Of a DNA stretch of 64,000 nt, positions 56,565 through 64,000 are shown in pieces. The first letter of the stretch is position 1. Each line of letters opens with the position of its first letter. The position numbers were made by a program, and so were the translations under genes. The notes under the pieces were generated by a model, which searched no databases, was not told the origin of the DNA, and saw nothing but the letters and a program-made list of their open reading frames with translations. Where the stretch lies: positions 1,359,501 through 1,423,500 of the forward strand of contig NZ_PDIY01000001.1 in the NCBI RefSeq assembly GCF_002563655.1. The letters are read 5' to 3'. The DNA comes from Bacillus sp. es.034 (GTDB taxonomy: Bacteria > Bacillota > Bacilli > Bacillales > Bacillaceae_B).

Positions 56565-57401
56565 ATGACATATTCCATTGTAGGTTTTGACCCGGATGAA
56601 AAGGAATGGGGGATTGCGGTCCAATCCAAGTTCCTCGGTGTTGGTTCGGTTGTGCCGTTTGCGAAAGCGGGAGTCGGCGCAGTTGCGACTCAGTCTTACG
56701 CAAATACTTCTTACGGCCCACATGCGCTTCAACTGATGGAGGAAGGCAAGACGGCGGAAGAGGCACTTGATATCATCACAAAGGATGACCCGGAGCGACC
56801 ATTGCGCCAGGTGGGGTTGATCGATGCTTGTGGCAACCCGGCCACTTTTACCGGGGAAGGGTGCTATGACTGGGCTGGTGGGCAGACTGGAAAGCATTTT
56901 GCAGCTCAGGGGAATATTTTAGTAGATGAGCAAACCGTGAAGGCGATGGCGGATACCTTTGAGTCCACCACTGGGTCTTTGGCTGAAAGGCTTCTCCACG
57001 CCCTCGATGCCGGTCAGGAAGCAGGCGGTGATTCCCGTGGCATGCAGTCCGCTGCTCTATTAGTCGTAAAGGAGAACGGTGGATACGGTGGGTTCAACGA
57101 TCGCTATATTGACCTCAGGGTGGATGATCACGCCTCTCCTATCCAAGAACTGAAGAGAATCTATCAACTACATCAGCTGTACTTCAAAGAATCAGACGCC
57201 GGCAGGGTGGTACTCCTTGAAGGTGAGATTTACGATGAAGTGGAACGTGAACTCACCCGTCTTGGCTATGCGAAAGAAAAGCAGTCCCTCTATCAAAATT
57301 TGAAAGACTATCTCCACACGGAAAACTTTGAAATGCGTGAGCAGGATGAGAATTATATCGATTTGGATGTCTTGGATTATATAAAAAATCAAGGAAGATA
57401 A
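56565..57401 (+). CDS. DUF1028-family protein
   Basis: 278 residues from ATG 56565 (AAAGGAGG upstream). Start TYSIVGFDPDEKEWGIAVQSKF, centre QVGLIDACGNPATFTGEGCYDWAG and GGDSRGMQSAALLVV are the family pattern, with an Ntn-hydrolase-like look (Thr after the initiator Met). Function unknown. Own terminator. Confidence 0.88.
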   Translation: MTYSIVGFDPDEKEWGIAVQSKFLGVGSVVPFAKAGVGAVATQSYANTSYGPHALQLMEEGKTAEEALDIITKDDPERPLRQVGLIDACGNPATFTGEGCYDWAGGQTGKHFAAQGNILVDEQTVKAMADTFESTTGSLAERLLHALDAGQEAGGDSRGMQSAALLVVKENGGYGGFNDRYIDLRVDDHASPIQELKRIYQLHQLYFKESDAGRVVLLEGEIYDEVERELTRLGYAKEKQSLYQNLKDYLHTENFEMREQDENYIDLDVLDYIKNQGR

Positions 57402-57405
57402 TTGT

Positions 57406-57441
57406 AAAAAGAACCAGTCGGAAAGTGATTGGTTCTTTTTT
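57406..57441 (+). terminator. Terminator of the DUF1028 gene
   Basis: AAAAAGAACCAGTC pairs with GATTGGTTCTTTTT, then more T. Confidence 0.9.
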
Positions 57442-57531
57442 CTTATTTTAAAACAGTTTAATGCTTGCCAGAAATGTTATATAATGAACCTTTGTGTACG
57501 GGACTCAGAGAAGTTGGAGGTAAATACAAAC

Positions 57532-58656
57532 ATGAGTACAGTCGGAAGAAATGAACCATGCCCATGTGGCAGTGGAAAGAAATATAAGAAATGCTGTGAA
57601 AACGTTGTGAATATAGAAACGCTGGTGAGTCAGGAACTGGATGTGCTGCAGGCGCAGCTGTATGACTTCATCGCTACGGCACAGTCTGCCGAGATGGAAG
57701 AATCCTACCATCACTATCTGTCCAAGATGGATTTGATGCAGGCAGATCCCGATATATATGAAATGGCATTTGTCAGCTGGTACGGTGCGACTCAGAAGGA
57801 TGCTGAAGGTGTTCGTTTGATCGAACGATTTGTGGATAAGCAGCTAAGTACAGTGACTCGACCACAGACAGCTGAGGTATTGGAATCGTGGAAGAATGTA
57901 CGTGTGACAGCGGGTACGGTAGAGAAGCTTGATGACAATACATTGAGTGTCGGGGAAGCGATCACGGGAGATACGCTTATCGTGACGGAAAAATTCGGTA
58001 AGCTTGAAGAGAATAGCTTCTTCCTGGGATTACTATTGCCGAACGGGGAGAAATATCTTCCGTTTGCTCAATACTTCATTTATCCTGCGATTGAAAAAGC
58101 AGCGATGGAGTTAGTGAAAATCCGTTTCGAACAGGGTGAGTTTGAAACTCTCCATGATTACTTATCAGGTCAGTACCTGGAAATCGCGGATGTCGGATTC
58201 GTCCTTTATAGTGCGGAGAAGAAGAAGGCTGGAAAAGCAGCGGCAACGGGTAAAGCGTCTAGTGAATCTGATGTAGCGAATGATTCTGATGAGGATTCTG
58301 CAGACTCCATTGAAGGCGTCGAAATCTGGAAGACGCCGGAATACAATGAAGCGATCACCTCACTTCAAACCTTCCTGGCTGAAAAAGGGGAAGATAAGAA
58401 GGAAGGCGAACTGCTCGTAGCCGTATTGGAAAAATATTTCTACACAGAACGCCCAACAATCCGCAACCCGAAAATCTACTCGGGGGCAATGGTCGACATG
58501 GCGAAAAACATCGACGAAATCAGTATCCGCCACGTTCAAAAGGAACTTGCCGAATACTTCGATGTCTCTGCCAACAGCATCTCAAGACGAAGCAAGCAAA
58601 TCTGGGAAAGCTACCAGGACACCGTCTACGAACTGCTGAAAGCAACAAACGCCTAA
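57532..58656 (+). CDS. SEC-C motif protein of unknown function
   Basis: 374 residues from ATG 57532 (TTGGAGG upstream). It opens with the zinc-binding SEC-C motif [17 protein letters not shown], the same type found at the C-terminus of SecA. The middle is acidic and helical; the C-terminal part (about 325-370, ELAEYFDVSANSISRRSKQIW) looks like a helix-turn-helix. It may be a SecA- or ribosome-linked factor, as are YecA-like proteins in other bacteria. It lies 0.4 kb before secA. Confidence 0.78.
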   Translation: MSTVGRNEPCPCGSGKKYKKCCENVVNIETLVSQELDVLQAQLYDFIATAQSAEMEESYHHYLSKMDLMQADPDIYEMAFVSWYGATQKDAEGVRLIERFVDKQLSTVTRPQTAEVLESWKNVRVTAGTVEKLDDNTLSVGEAITGDTLIVTEKFGKLEENSFFLGLLLPNGEKYLPFAQYFIYPAIEKAAMELVKIRFEQGEFETLHDYLSGQYLEIADVGFVLYSAEKKKAGKAAATGKASSESDVANDSDEDSADSIEGVEIWKTPEYNEAITSLQTFLAEKGEDKKEGELLVAVLEKYFYTERPTIRNPKIYSGAMVDMAKNIDEISIRHVQKELAEYFDVSANSISRRSKQIWESYQDTVYELLKATNA

Positions 58657-58680
58657 ACCAAACTCAATACACATCCTACA

Positions 58681-58709
58681 AAAGTCGTCTGATAAAGGCG
58701 GCTTTTTTT
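58681..58709 (+). terminator. Terminator of the SEC-C protein gene
   Basis: AAAGTCGTCT pairs with AGGCGGCTTT, then seven T that run into the fold-back repeat. Confidence 0.82.
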
Positions 58710-58810
58710 GAGGGACGGACCTCCCAAATCATGACCATTGAGAATGGAAAGCTTGATATAATAGCATTCATTTCTTCAAAAGACTGAAAAAGGGAGGTCC
58801 GTCCCTCAAA
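58708..58810. repeat. Fold-back element with GAGGGACGGACCTC arms
   Basis: TTTGAGGGACGGACCTCCC (58708-58726) is the exact reverse complement of the sequence at 58792-58810. The 65-bp centre has no coding capacity. It looks like a small non-autonomous element or structural repeat in the gap before secA; no target duplication is obvious. The remaining 58811-59038 holds only the secA promoter region and ribosome site. Confidence 0.8.
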
Positions 58811-59038
58811 GCCTTAAGTTGTAACCGATATGGGATAGTGGTAAGATTGATAGGGAAAATATCGTGTTTGCGTGGGAGGATAATTGGTTTTAGTAGCGAA
58901 TTTTAAGTAGAGTGATGTGAAGTGATTCTCCTTATTTTTTACAGGGGATTCACATAATTCTCATGGGAATCTCATTTACTTTCGTTATACTTGTGACGTT
59001 TGGCTCTCATTCCAACACAGATAAAGGAGCGTTTATAC

Positions 59039-61549
59039 ATGCTTGGTCTATTAAATAAAGTGTTCGATGCGAATAAAAGAGAATTAAAGAGGCTGGAGAA
59101 GCTGGCCGATCAAATAGAAGAATTAGGTCCCGATATGGAGCGTTTGACGGATGATGAAATCCGTGAAAGAACGGAGCGTTTTAAAGAGCGCTATCAGAAG
59201 GGTGAAGACCTCGAAGACATGCTCGTAGAAGCCTTTGCTGTCGTACGCGAAGCAGCACGCCGCGTATTGGGTCTATACCCGTACCGCGTCCAGCTCATGG
59301 GTGGTATCTCCCTTCACGGCGGGAACATCTCCGAGATGAAAACCGGTGAAGGTAAAACCCTGACGGCGACGATGCCTGTTTACTTGAATGCCATCACGGG
59401 AAAAGGCGTTCACGTTATCACGGTCAATGATTACCTGGCCAGCCGTGATGCCGAGGAAATGGGGAAACTCTACAATTTCTTAGGACTGACTGTAGGGCTC
59501 AATCTCAACTCTATGTCTAAGGATGAAAAACGCGAAGCTTATAGCGCGGACATCACATACGGTACGAATAACGAATTCGGATTCGATTACCTTCGTGACA
59601 ATATGGTCCTGTACAAAGATCAAATGGTTCAGCGCAGCCTTCATTTCGCCGTCATCGATGAGGTCGACTCCATCTTGATTGATGAAGCGCGTACTCCTTT
59701 GATCATTTCAGGTAACGCCCAGCGCACGCCTCAGCTTTATATCCAGGCGAATGCGGTCGTACGTACACTGAAAAAAGAAGAAGATTACACATATGATGAA
59801 AAAACAAAGGGTGTTCAATTAACGGAAGACGGAATCAGCAAGGTGGAAAGAGCCTTCCATATTGATAACCTGTTCGATATTTCACACGTAACCCTTAACC
59901 ACCACATCAATCAGGCGTTAAAAGCCCATGTAAGTATGCACCGTGATGTGGATTATGTGGTCCAGGAAGGCGAAATCGTCATCGTTGACTCCTTTACGGG
60001 ACGCTTGATGAAGGGACGTCGTTACAGTGATGGACTTCACCAATCAATCGAAGCAAAAGAAGGTCTTGAAATTCAAAACGAAAGCATGACCATGGCAACG
60101 ATCACTTTCCAGAACTACTTCCGTATGTACGAAAAGCTGTCCGGTATGACGGGTACAGCGAAGACGGAAGAAGAAGAGTTCCGTAATATCTACAATATGA
60201 ACGTTATTGTTATCCCGACGAACAGACCGATCGTCCGTGATGACCGCGCCGATTTAATTTACGCGTCCATCGAAGGGAAGTTCAACGCCGTAGTAGAAGA
60301 CATTAAAGAACGAAATGATAAAGGACAGCCTGTACTGGTCGGTACGGTTGCCGTTGAAACGTCAGAATTGATTTCTAAGCTCCTCACGAAAAAAGGCGTA
60401 CGCCATAACGTGTTGAATGCGAAAAACCATGGCCGTGAAGCGGAAATCATTTTAGAAGCGGGTCAGCCTGGTGCCGTTACGATCGCGACGAACATGGCCG
60501 GTCGTGGGACGGATATCAAACTTGGCGAAGGAGTCATCGATCTTGGCGGTCTTTCCGTCATCGGTACGGAGCGTCACGAATCAAGACGTATCGATAATCA
60601 GCTTCGTGGACGTTCCGGACGTCAGGGAGATCCCGGCGTGACTCAATTCTATCTTTCAATGGAAGATGAATTGATGAGAAGATTCGGCTCTGACAATATG
60701 AAGAGCATGATGGAACGCCTTGGAATGGATGATTCCCAGCCGATCCAAAGTAAAATGGTCAGCCGAGCTGTAGAATCAGCGCAAAAACGAGTGGAAGGTA
60801 ACAACTTCGACGCTCGTAAGCAGCTTCTTCAATATGATGATGTACTGCGCCAACAGCGTGAAATCATCTACAAACAGCGTAATGAAGTCATTGACTCTGA
60901 AAACCTTCGAGACATCGTTGAAGGCATGATCAAATCAGTCATTGAACGCCAAGTGGCGGCTCATACGGCAGAAGAAGAGATGGAAAATTGGAATCTTCAA
61001 GGCATTGTTGATTACGTCAACGCCAACCTTCTACCGGAAAATGACGTGACGGTCGACGACCTTCGTGGAAAAGAAGCCGATGAAATGATGGCTCTCATCT
61101 TTGAAGACGTACAGCACCGTTACAATGAAAAAGAAGAGCAGCTGACACCGGAGCAGATGCGTGAGTTTGAAAAGGTCATCCTGCTTCGCGCCGTTGATAC
61201 AAAATGGATTGATCACATCGATGCCATGGATCAACTTCGTCAGGGTATCCACCTCCGTGCATACGGACAAAACGATCCACTGCGTGAATACCAGCATGAA
61301 GGCTTCGCCATGTTCGAAAGCATGGTACTCGCCATCGAAGAAGACGTGGCAAAATACGTCATGAAAGCGGAAATTCGCAACAACCTGGAACGCCAGGAAG
61401 TGGCCAAAGGCCAAGCGGTCAACCCGAAAGAAGACGGAGCAAAAGCCAAAAAACAACCAGTCCGCAAACAAGCAGACGTCGGACGCAACGACCCATGCCC
61501 ATGCGGAAGCGGCAAAAAATACAAACACTGCCACGGCATAACAGGATAA
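59039..61549 (+). CDS. secA: Preprotein translocase ATPase SecA
   Basis: 836 residues from ATG 59039 (AAAGGAG upstream), close to 841 of B. subtilis SecA. Walker [16 protein letters not shown] (about 100), [19 protein letters not shown], the preprotein cross-linking domain, [11 protein letters not shown] and the C-terminal zinc motif [18 protein letters not shown] are all present. It drives protein export through SecYEG. Ends in a terminator; prfB is separated by a structured repeat. Confidence 0.98.
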   Translation: MLGLLNKVFDANKRELKRLEKLADQIEELGPDMERLTDDEIRERTERFKERYQKGEDLEDMLVEAFAVVREAARRVLGLYPYRVQLMGGISLHGGNISEMKTGEGKTLTATMPVYLNAITGKGVHVITVNDYLASRDAEEMGKLYNFLGLTVGLNLNSMSKDEKREAYSADITYGTNNEFGFDYLRDNMVLYKDQMVQRSLHFAVIDEVDSILIDEARTPLIISGNAQRTPQLYIQANAVVRTLKKEEDYTYDEKTKGVQLTEDGISKVERAFHIDNLFDISHVTLNHHINQALKAHVSMHRDVDYVVQEGEIVIVDSFTGRLMKGRRYSDGLHQSIEAKEGLEIQNESMTMATITFQNYFRMYEKLSGMTGTAKTEEEEFRNIYNMNVIVIPTNRPIVRDDRADLIYASIEGKFNAVVEDIKERNDKGQPVLVGTVAVETSELISKLLTKKGVRHNVLNAKNHGREAEIILEAGQPGAVTIATNMAGRGTDIKLGEGVIDLGGLSVIGTERHESRRIDNQLRGRSGRQGDPGVTQFYLSMEDELMRRFGSDNMKSMMERLGMDDSQPIQSKMVSRAVESAQKRVEGNNFDARKQLLQYDDVLRQQREIIYKQRNEVIDSENLRDIVEGMIKSVIERQVAAHTAEEEMENWNLQGIVDYVNANLLPENDVTVDDLRGKEADEMMALIFEDVQHRYNEKEEQLTPEQMREFEKVILLRAVDTKWIDHIDAMDQLRQGIHLRAYGQNDPLREYQHEGFAMFESMVLAIEEDVAKYVMKAEIRNNLERQEVAKGQAVNPKEDGAKAKKQPVRKQADVGRNDPCPCGSGKKYKHCHGITG

Positions 61550-61567
61550 CGAAAAGAAATCAGATGA

Positions 61568-61610
61568 TACCTGGGACTAATTTTGCTAAAATAAGTCCCA
61601 GGTACTTTTC
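61568..61610 (+). terminator. Terminator of secA
   Basis: TACCTGGGACT pairs with AGTCCCAGGTA, with ATTT/AAAT extending the stem, then CTTTT. Confidence 0.85.
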
Positions 61611-61677
61611 CGTTTTTATGATTAAGATGGAGTAACTGGCACTATTAGTGCTTTATTGGATGGATTTTAAAAGCAAT

Positions 61678-61804
61678 GTTGATTGAAGCGGAAGGTGCTC
61701 GACTCCTGCGGGAAACGCGTGGAAGTTGAGACCCCGCAGGGCCTTAGCCCGAGGAGGCTCAACCCACGCCCCGCGGAAAGCGAGCACCTGCAGCGGAAAT
61801 CAAC
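61678..61804. repeat. 127-bp structured intergenic repeat
   Basis: Outer arms GTTGATT and AATCAAC, with AGGTGCTCG/CGAGCACCT inside, and inner CTGCGGG/CCCGCAG stem. The motif TGCTCGACTCCTGCGGGA is a well-known intergenic repeat type of Bacillus genomes. It lies between the secA terminator and prfB. Confidence 0.85.
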
Positions 61805-61878
61805 CACCACTATCTAATACAAACTCCAAAATGACTTTTACAAAACAACAACCCAAATAACTATAGAGGTGACCACAC

Positions 61879-62980
61879 ATGGAACTATCAGAAATCAGAG
61901 CAGAGTTAGAAAAATCAGCTAAGACATTAGCGGACTTCAGGGGGTCTCTTTGACTTAGAAAACAAAGAGGCCAGAATCCAGGAACTTGACGAAATCATGG
62001 TCCAACCCGATTTCTGGGATGACCAGCAAACCGCACAGGGACTAATCAATGAAGGAAACGGCTTGAAGGAACTTGTCAATGAATACAAATCATTGCTTGA
62101 ATCCCAGGAAAACCTTGAATTGACCCTTGAGCTGGTCAAAGAAGAACCAGACGAAGAACTGCAAAAGGATATGGAAGAAGAGCTTGCTGACTTGGTCAAA
62201 CGTTTAAATGACTACGAGCTACAGCTTCTTCTAAGCGAAGAACATGATAAAAACAACGCGATCCTTGAACTGCATCCCGGTGCAGGTGGAACCGAGTCCC
62301 AGGATTGGGGTTCCATGCTTCTCCGCATGTACACACGTTGGGGTGAGAAACGCGGATTCAAGGTGGAAACCCTTGATTACCTGCCTGGTGATGAAGCGGG
62401 GATCAAGAGTGTAACGTTAGCGATCAAGGGCCACAACGCATACGGCTACCTGAAAGCTGAAAAAGGCGTGCACCGTCTTGTTCGTATTTCACCGTTCGAT
62501 TCGTCGGGCCGTCGTCACACATCCTTCGTTTCGTGTGAAGTCATGCCGGAGTTTAATGAAGAAATCGAAATCGACATCCGTACGGAAGATCTGAAAATTG
62601 ATACGTACCGTGCAAGCGGAGCCGGCGGTCAGCATATCAATACCACCGATTCAGCCGTCCGTATCACTCACTTACCGACCAATGTAGTTGTAACTTGTCA
62701 ATCGGAGCGTTCTCAAATCAAGAACCGTGAGTCTGCGATGAAAATGCTGAAAGCGAAGCTTTATCAGAAGCGCATCGAAGAGCAGGAGCAGGAACTTGCT
62801 GAAATCCGCGGGGAGCAAAAGGAAATCGGATGGGGAAGCCAAATCCGTTCCTACGTCTTCCACCCATACTCCATGGTCAAGGACCACAGAACCAACACAG
62901 AATCAGGAAACGTACAAGGCGTCATGGACGGTGACATCGACCCATTCATCAACGCTTACCTGCGATCCAAAATAAAGTAA
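61879..62980 (+). CDS. prfB: Peptide chain release factor 2, programmed +1 frameshift
   Basis: Codons 1-24 (61879-61950, [20 protein letters not shown] onwards) are followed by in-frame TGA (61951-61953) in the context AGGGGG-TCT-CTT-TGA-C, the standard RF2 shift site with internal Shine-Dalgarno. The rest ([16 protein letters not shown] onwards) is in the +1 frame. The total is 366 residues, as in B. subtilis RF2. GAGGTGA precedes the start. The catalytic GGQ is in [17 protein letters not shown] and the stop-codon recognition SPF in [11 protein letters not shown]. The shift forms an autoregulatory loop because TGA is read by RF2 itself. Confidence 0.97.
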
Positions 62981-62987
62981 TACACGA

Positions 62988-63024
62988 AACTGCCCCGCCC
63001 AACTTCTGGCGAGGGCAGTTTTTT
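62988..63024 (+). terminator. Terminator of prfB
   Basis: AACTGCCCCGCC pairs with GGCGAGGGCAGTT, with one mismatch, then six T. Confidence 0.88.
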
Positions 63025-63031
63025 AAATATG

Positions 63032-63103
63032 TTTGAGGGACGGACCTCTAATTAGCACAATGAAGCAACTGTTTCCCACCCAGCCAAGGTCCGTCCCTCC
63101 AAC
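63032..63103. repeat. Second fold-back element with GGGACGGACC arms
   Basis: TTTGAGGGACGGACCT (63032-63047) pairs with AGGTCCGTCCCTCCAA (63087-63102), with one mismatch. Total 72 bp. Confidence 0.75.
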
Positions 63104-63142
63104 CTCACCTCATTAATGCTTTAACACGTTATTGAACTGTTA

Positions 63143-63171
63143 TTTACACCTTTATGCGCCCATGCTATACT
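63143..63171 (+). promoter_or_regulatory. SigA-type promoter before the YitT-family gene
   Basis: TTTACA-N17-TATACT. The predicted start near 63178 coincides with a hairpin (GTTGATACA/TGTATCAAC, 63179-63211), leaving a leader of about 215 bases before the ATG at 63396. Confidence 0.7.
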
Positions 63172-63395
63172 CTCAAAGGTTGATACAGAGGGATTCAAGG
63201 GATGTATCAACTTTACTATCATCGTCCTCATCATGGATTTATAAAAATAGAAGTGCTGCTTTTTTGGATGCATATGTATACACTCCTTCACAAATAACAC
63301 GTGCCTTTTAAAGGTTCGTCCCTCGAGGAGTGGCTGCATCAAAGGAAGGTTTTGTACTCATACTATTAATACATAGGTTAAAGGAGTCGTACTGG

Positions 63396-64000
63396 ATGGG
63401 TTTGAAGGAAAGGCGTCGTGAGCAGGTATTTAATCCACGGAAAGAGAAATTGTTAGAGTATTTGTTTGTTGTGTTTGGGTCAACGATTGTGGCCATTGCA
63501 TTTAATGTGTTCTTACTTCCGAATGAAGTAGCTTCCGGAGGGGTGAGCGGGATATCGACGATTTTGAATGGATTGTTTGACTGGAAGCCCGCATATGTTC
63601 AGTGGGCATTCAATATACCATTATTCATCGCCGGGCTGATCTTCCTGGGTCTTCAATTCGGAGTCAAGACAGCGATCGGTACGGTGTTTTTACCGCTAGT
63701 TGTATTTTTGACCGAAGACTGGAAACCCTGGACGGAAGATCCCCTGCTTGGAGCCCTTTTTGGAGGGATAGGGGTAGGACTTGGGTTAGGAATCGTCTTT
63801 CGTGGAAGAGCTTCTACAGGAGGGACGGACCTTGCCGCTCAGATCGTCAACAAATTCACCGGCCTTTCACTCGGAACTTGTGTGGCGATGATTGACGGGA
63901 TGATCGTCCTGTCTGCCGCCATCGTCTATGATATCGAACGTGGATTATATGCCCTGATCGGGTTGTACGTAACAAGTAAAACCATCGATCTCGTCCAGGT
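63396..64000 (+). CDS. yvjA: YitT-family membrane protein (start only)
   Basis: ATG 63396 follows AAAGGAG. The frame is open to the window end (201 complete codons). The sequence FGSTIVAIAFNVFLLPNEVASGGVSGIST and FRGRASTGGTDLAAQIV is typical of YitT/DUF161 proteins, with six predicted membrane segments then a DUF2179 domain expected beyond the window. Location after prfB matches B. subtilis yvjA. A perfect GGGACGGACC core at 63823-63832 encodes the conserved GGTDLA, so it may be coincidence. Confidence 0.9.
   Translation, partial: MGLKERRREQVFNPRKEKLLEYLFVVFGSTIVAIAFNVFLLPNEVASGGVSGISTILNGLFDWKPAYVQWAFNIPLFIAGLIFLGLQFGVKTAIGTVFLPLVVFLTEDWKPWTEDPLLGALFGGIGVGLGLGIVFRGRASTGGTDLAAQIVNKFTGLSLGTCVAMIDGMIVLSAAIVYDIERGLYALIGLYVTSKTIDLVQ

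Noticed and set aside
61031..61534. 167-residue antisense ORF inside secA
   Set aside because: Cysteine- and phenylalanine-rich reading of the reverse strand of a conserved gene; no start signals.
63822..63835. Copy of the GGGACGGACC core inside the YitT-family gene as a true element insertion
   Set aside because: The bases encode the conserved GGTDLA motif of the family, so sequence constraint alone can explain them.
1..64000. CRISPR arrays, tRNA or rRNA genes, prophage or intact insertion sequences
   Set aside because: No regularly spaced repeat array, cloverleaf-like gene, integrase, transposase or phage structural gene was seen.

Overview
The window is a contiguous piece of a Bacillaceae chromosome. 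Gene order from comFA to yvjA (comFA-comFC-yvyF-flgM ... flgN-flgK-flgL-fliW-csrA-hag ... flaG-fliD-fliS-fliT-hpf ... secA-prfB-yvjA) is the classical Bacillus late-flagellar/competence/secretion block. Ribosome binding sites are strong (AAGGAGG), TTG and GTG starts are frequent, and SigD, SigB and LexA sites are of Bacillus type. By eye it resembles marine/soil Bacillus sensu lato (Rossellomorea-like), but the genus is a guess.

Layout. (1) 1-5.7 kb: three consecutive M20-family amidohydrolases, an unfamiliar winged-helix regulator and an AbgT-type transporter broken by a one-base frameshift; together these look like uptake and hydrolysis of aminobenzoyl-glutamate-like or N-acyl amino acids. 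(2) 5.9-12.6 kb: two large secreted enzymes, a multidomain nuclease and a 5'-nucleotidase, each ending in three cell-wall-binding type 2 repeats. (3) 12.7-17.3 kb: VanZ-like protein, TrhO, PbpC lipoprotein, and an SDR protein that closes the TRAP operon. (4) 16.5-24.7 kb: a TAXI-type TRAP operon (binding protein, DUF1850, fused permease, SDR) beside a DctB/DctS/DctR-like co-sensor and two-component system. (5) 24.5-36 kb: a short coiled-coil protein, PpaC, a VOC protein, tandem PlcR-like regulators with a duplicated upstream region, a SigB-type promoter before a 42-residue ORF, MurB, a secreted CpdB-like phosphoesterase, a DMT permease and DegV. (6) 34.8-54.6 kb: competence (comFA, comFC) and late flagellar genes. 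(7) 54.7-64 kb: orphan ABC-2 permease, hpf, DUF1028, a SEC-C protein, secA, prfB with its programmed frameshift, and the start of a YitT-family gene.

Most interesting region. Between flgM and flgN lies an extra flagellar cassette: a FliK/YlqG-like protein, a soluble FlhB-C-like (YlqH) protein, and a SigD-driven unit of a divergent FliS-like chaperone plus a 609-residue flagellin ended by a terminator, then a YaaR-family gene. The ordinary flagellins (two tandem hag genes) lie downstream of fliW-csrA, and both carry leaders with paired CsrA-type GGA sites; the 609-residue flagellin does not. Downstream of the second hag, on the opposite strand, is a decayed LAGLIDADG homing-endonuclease gene with a LexA-like box in front of it.

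Repeats. A short element with core GAGGGACGGACCTC recurs in both orientations, in two places as fold-back pairs and in two places inside genes. A 127-bp structured Bacillus-type intergenic repeat separates secA and prfB. No tRNA, rRNA, CRISPR array, prophage or intact insertion sequence was seen.
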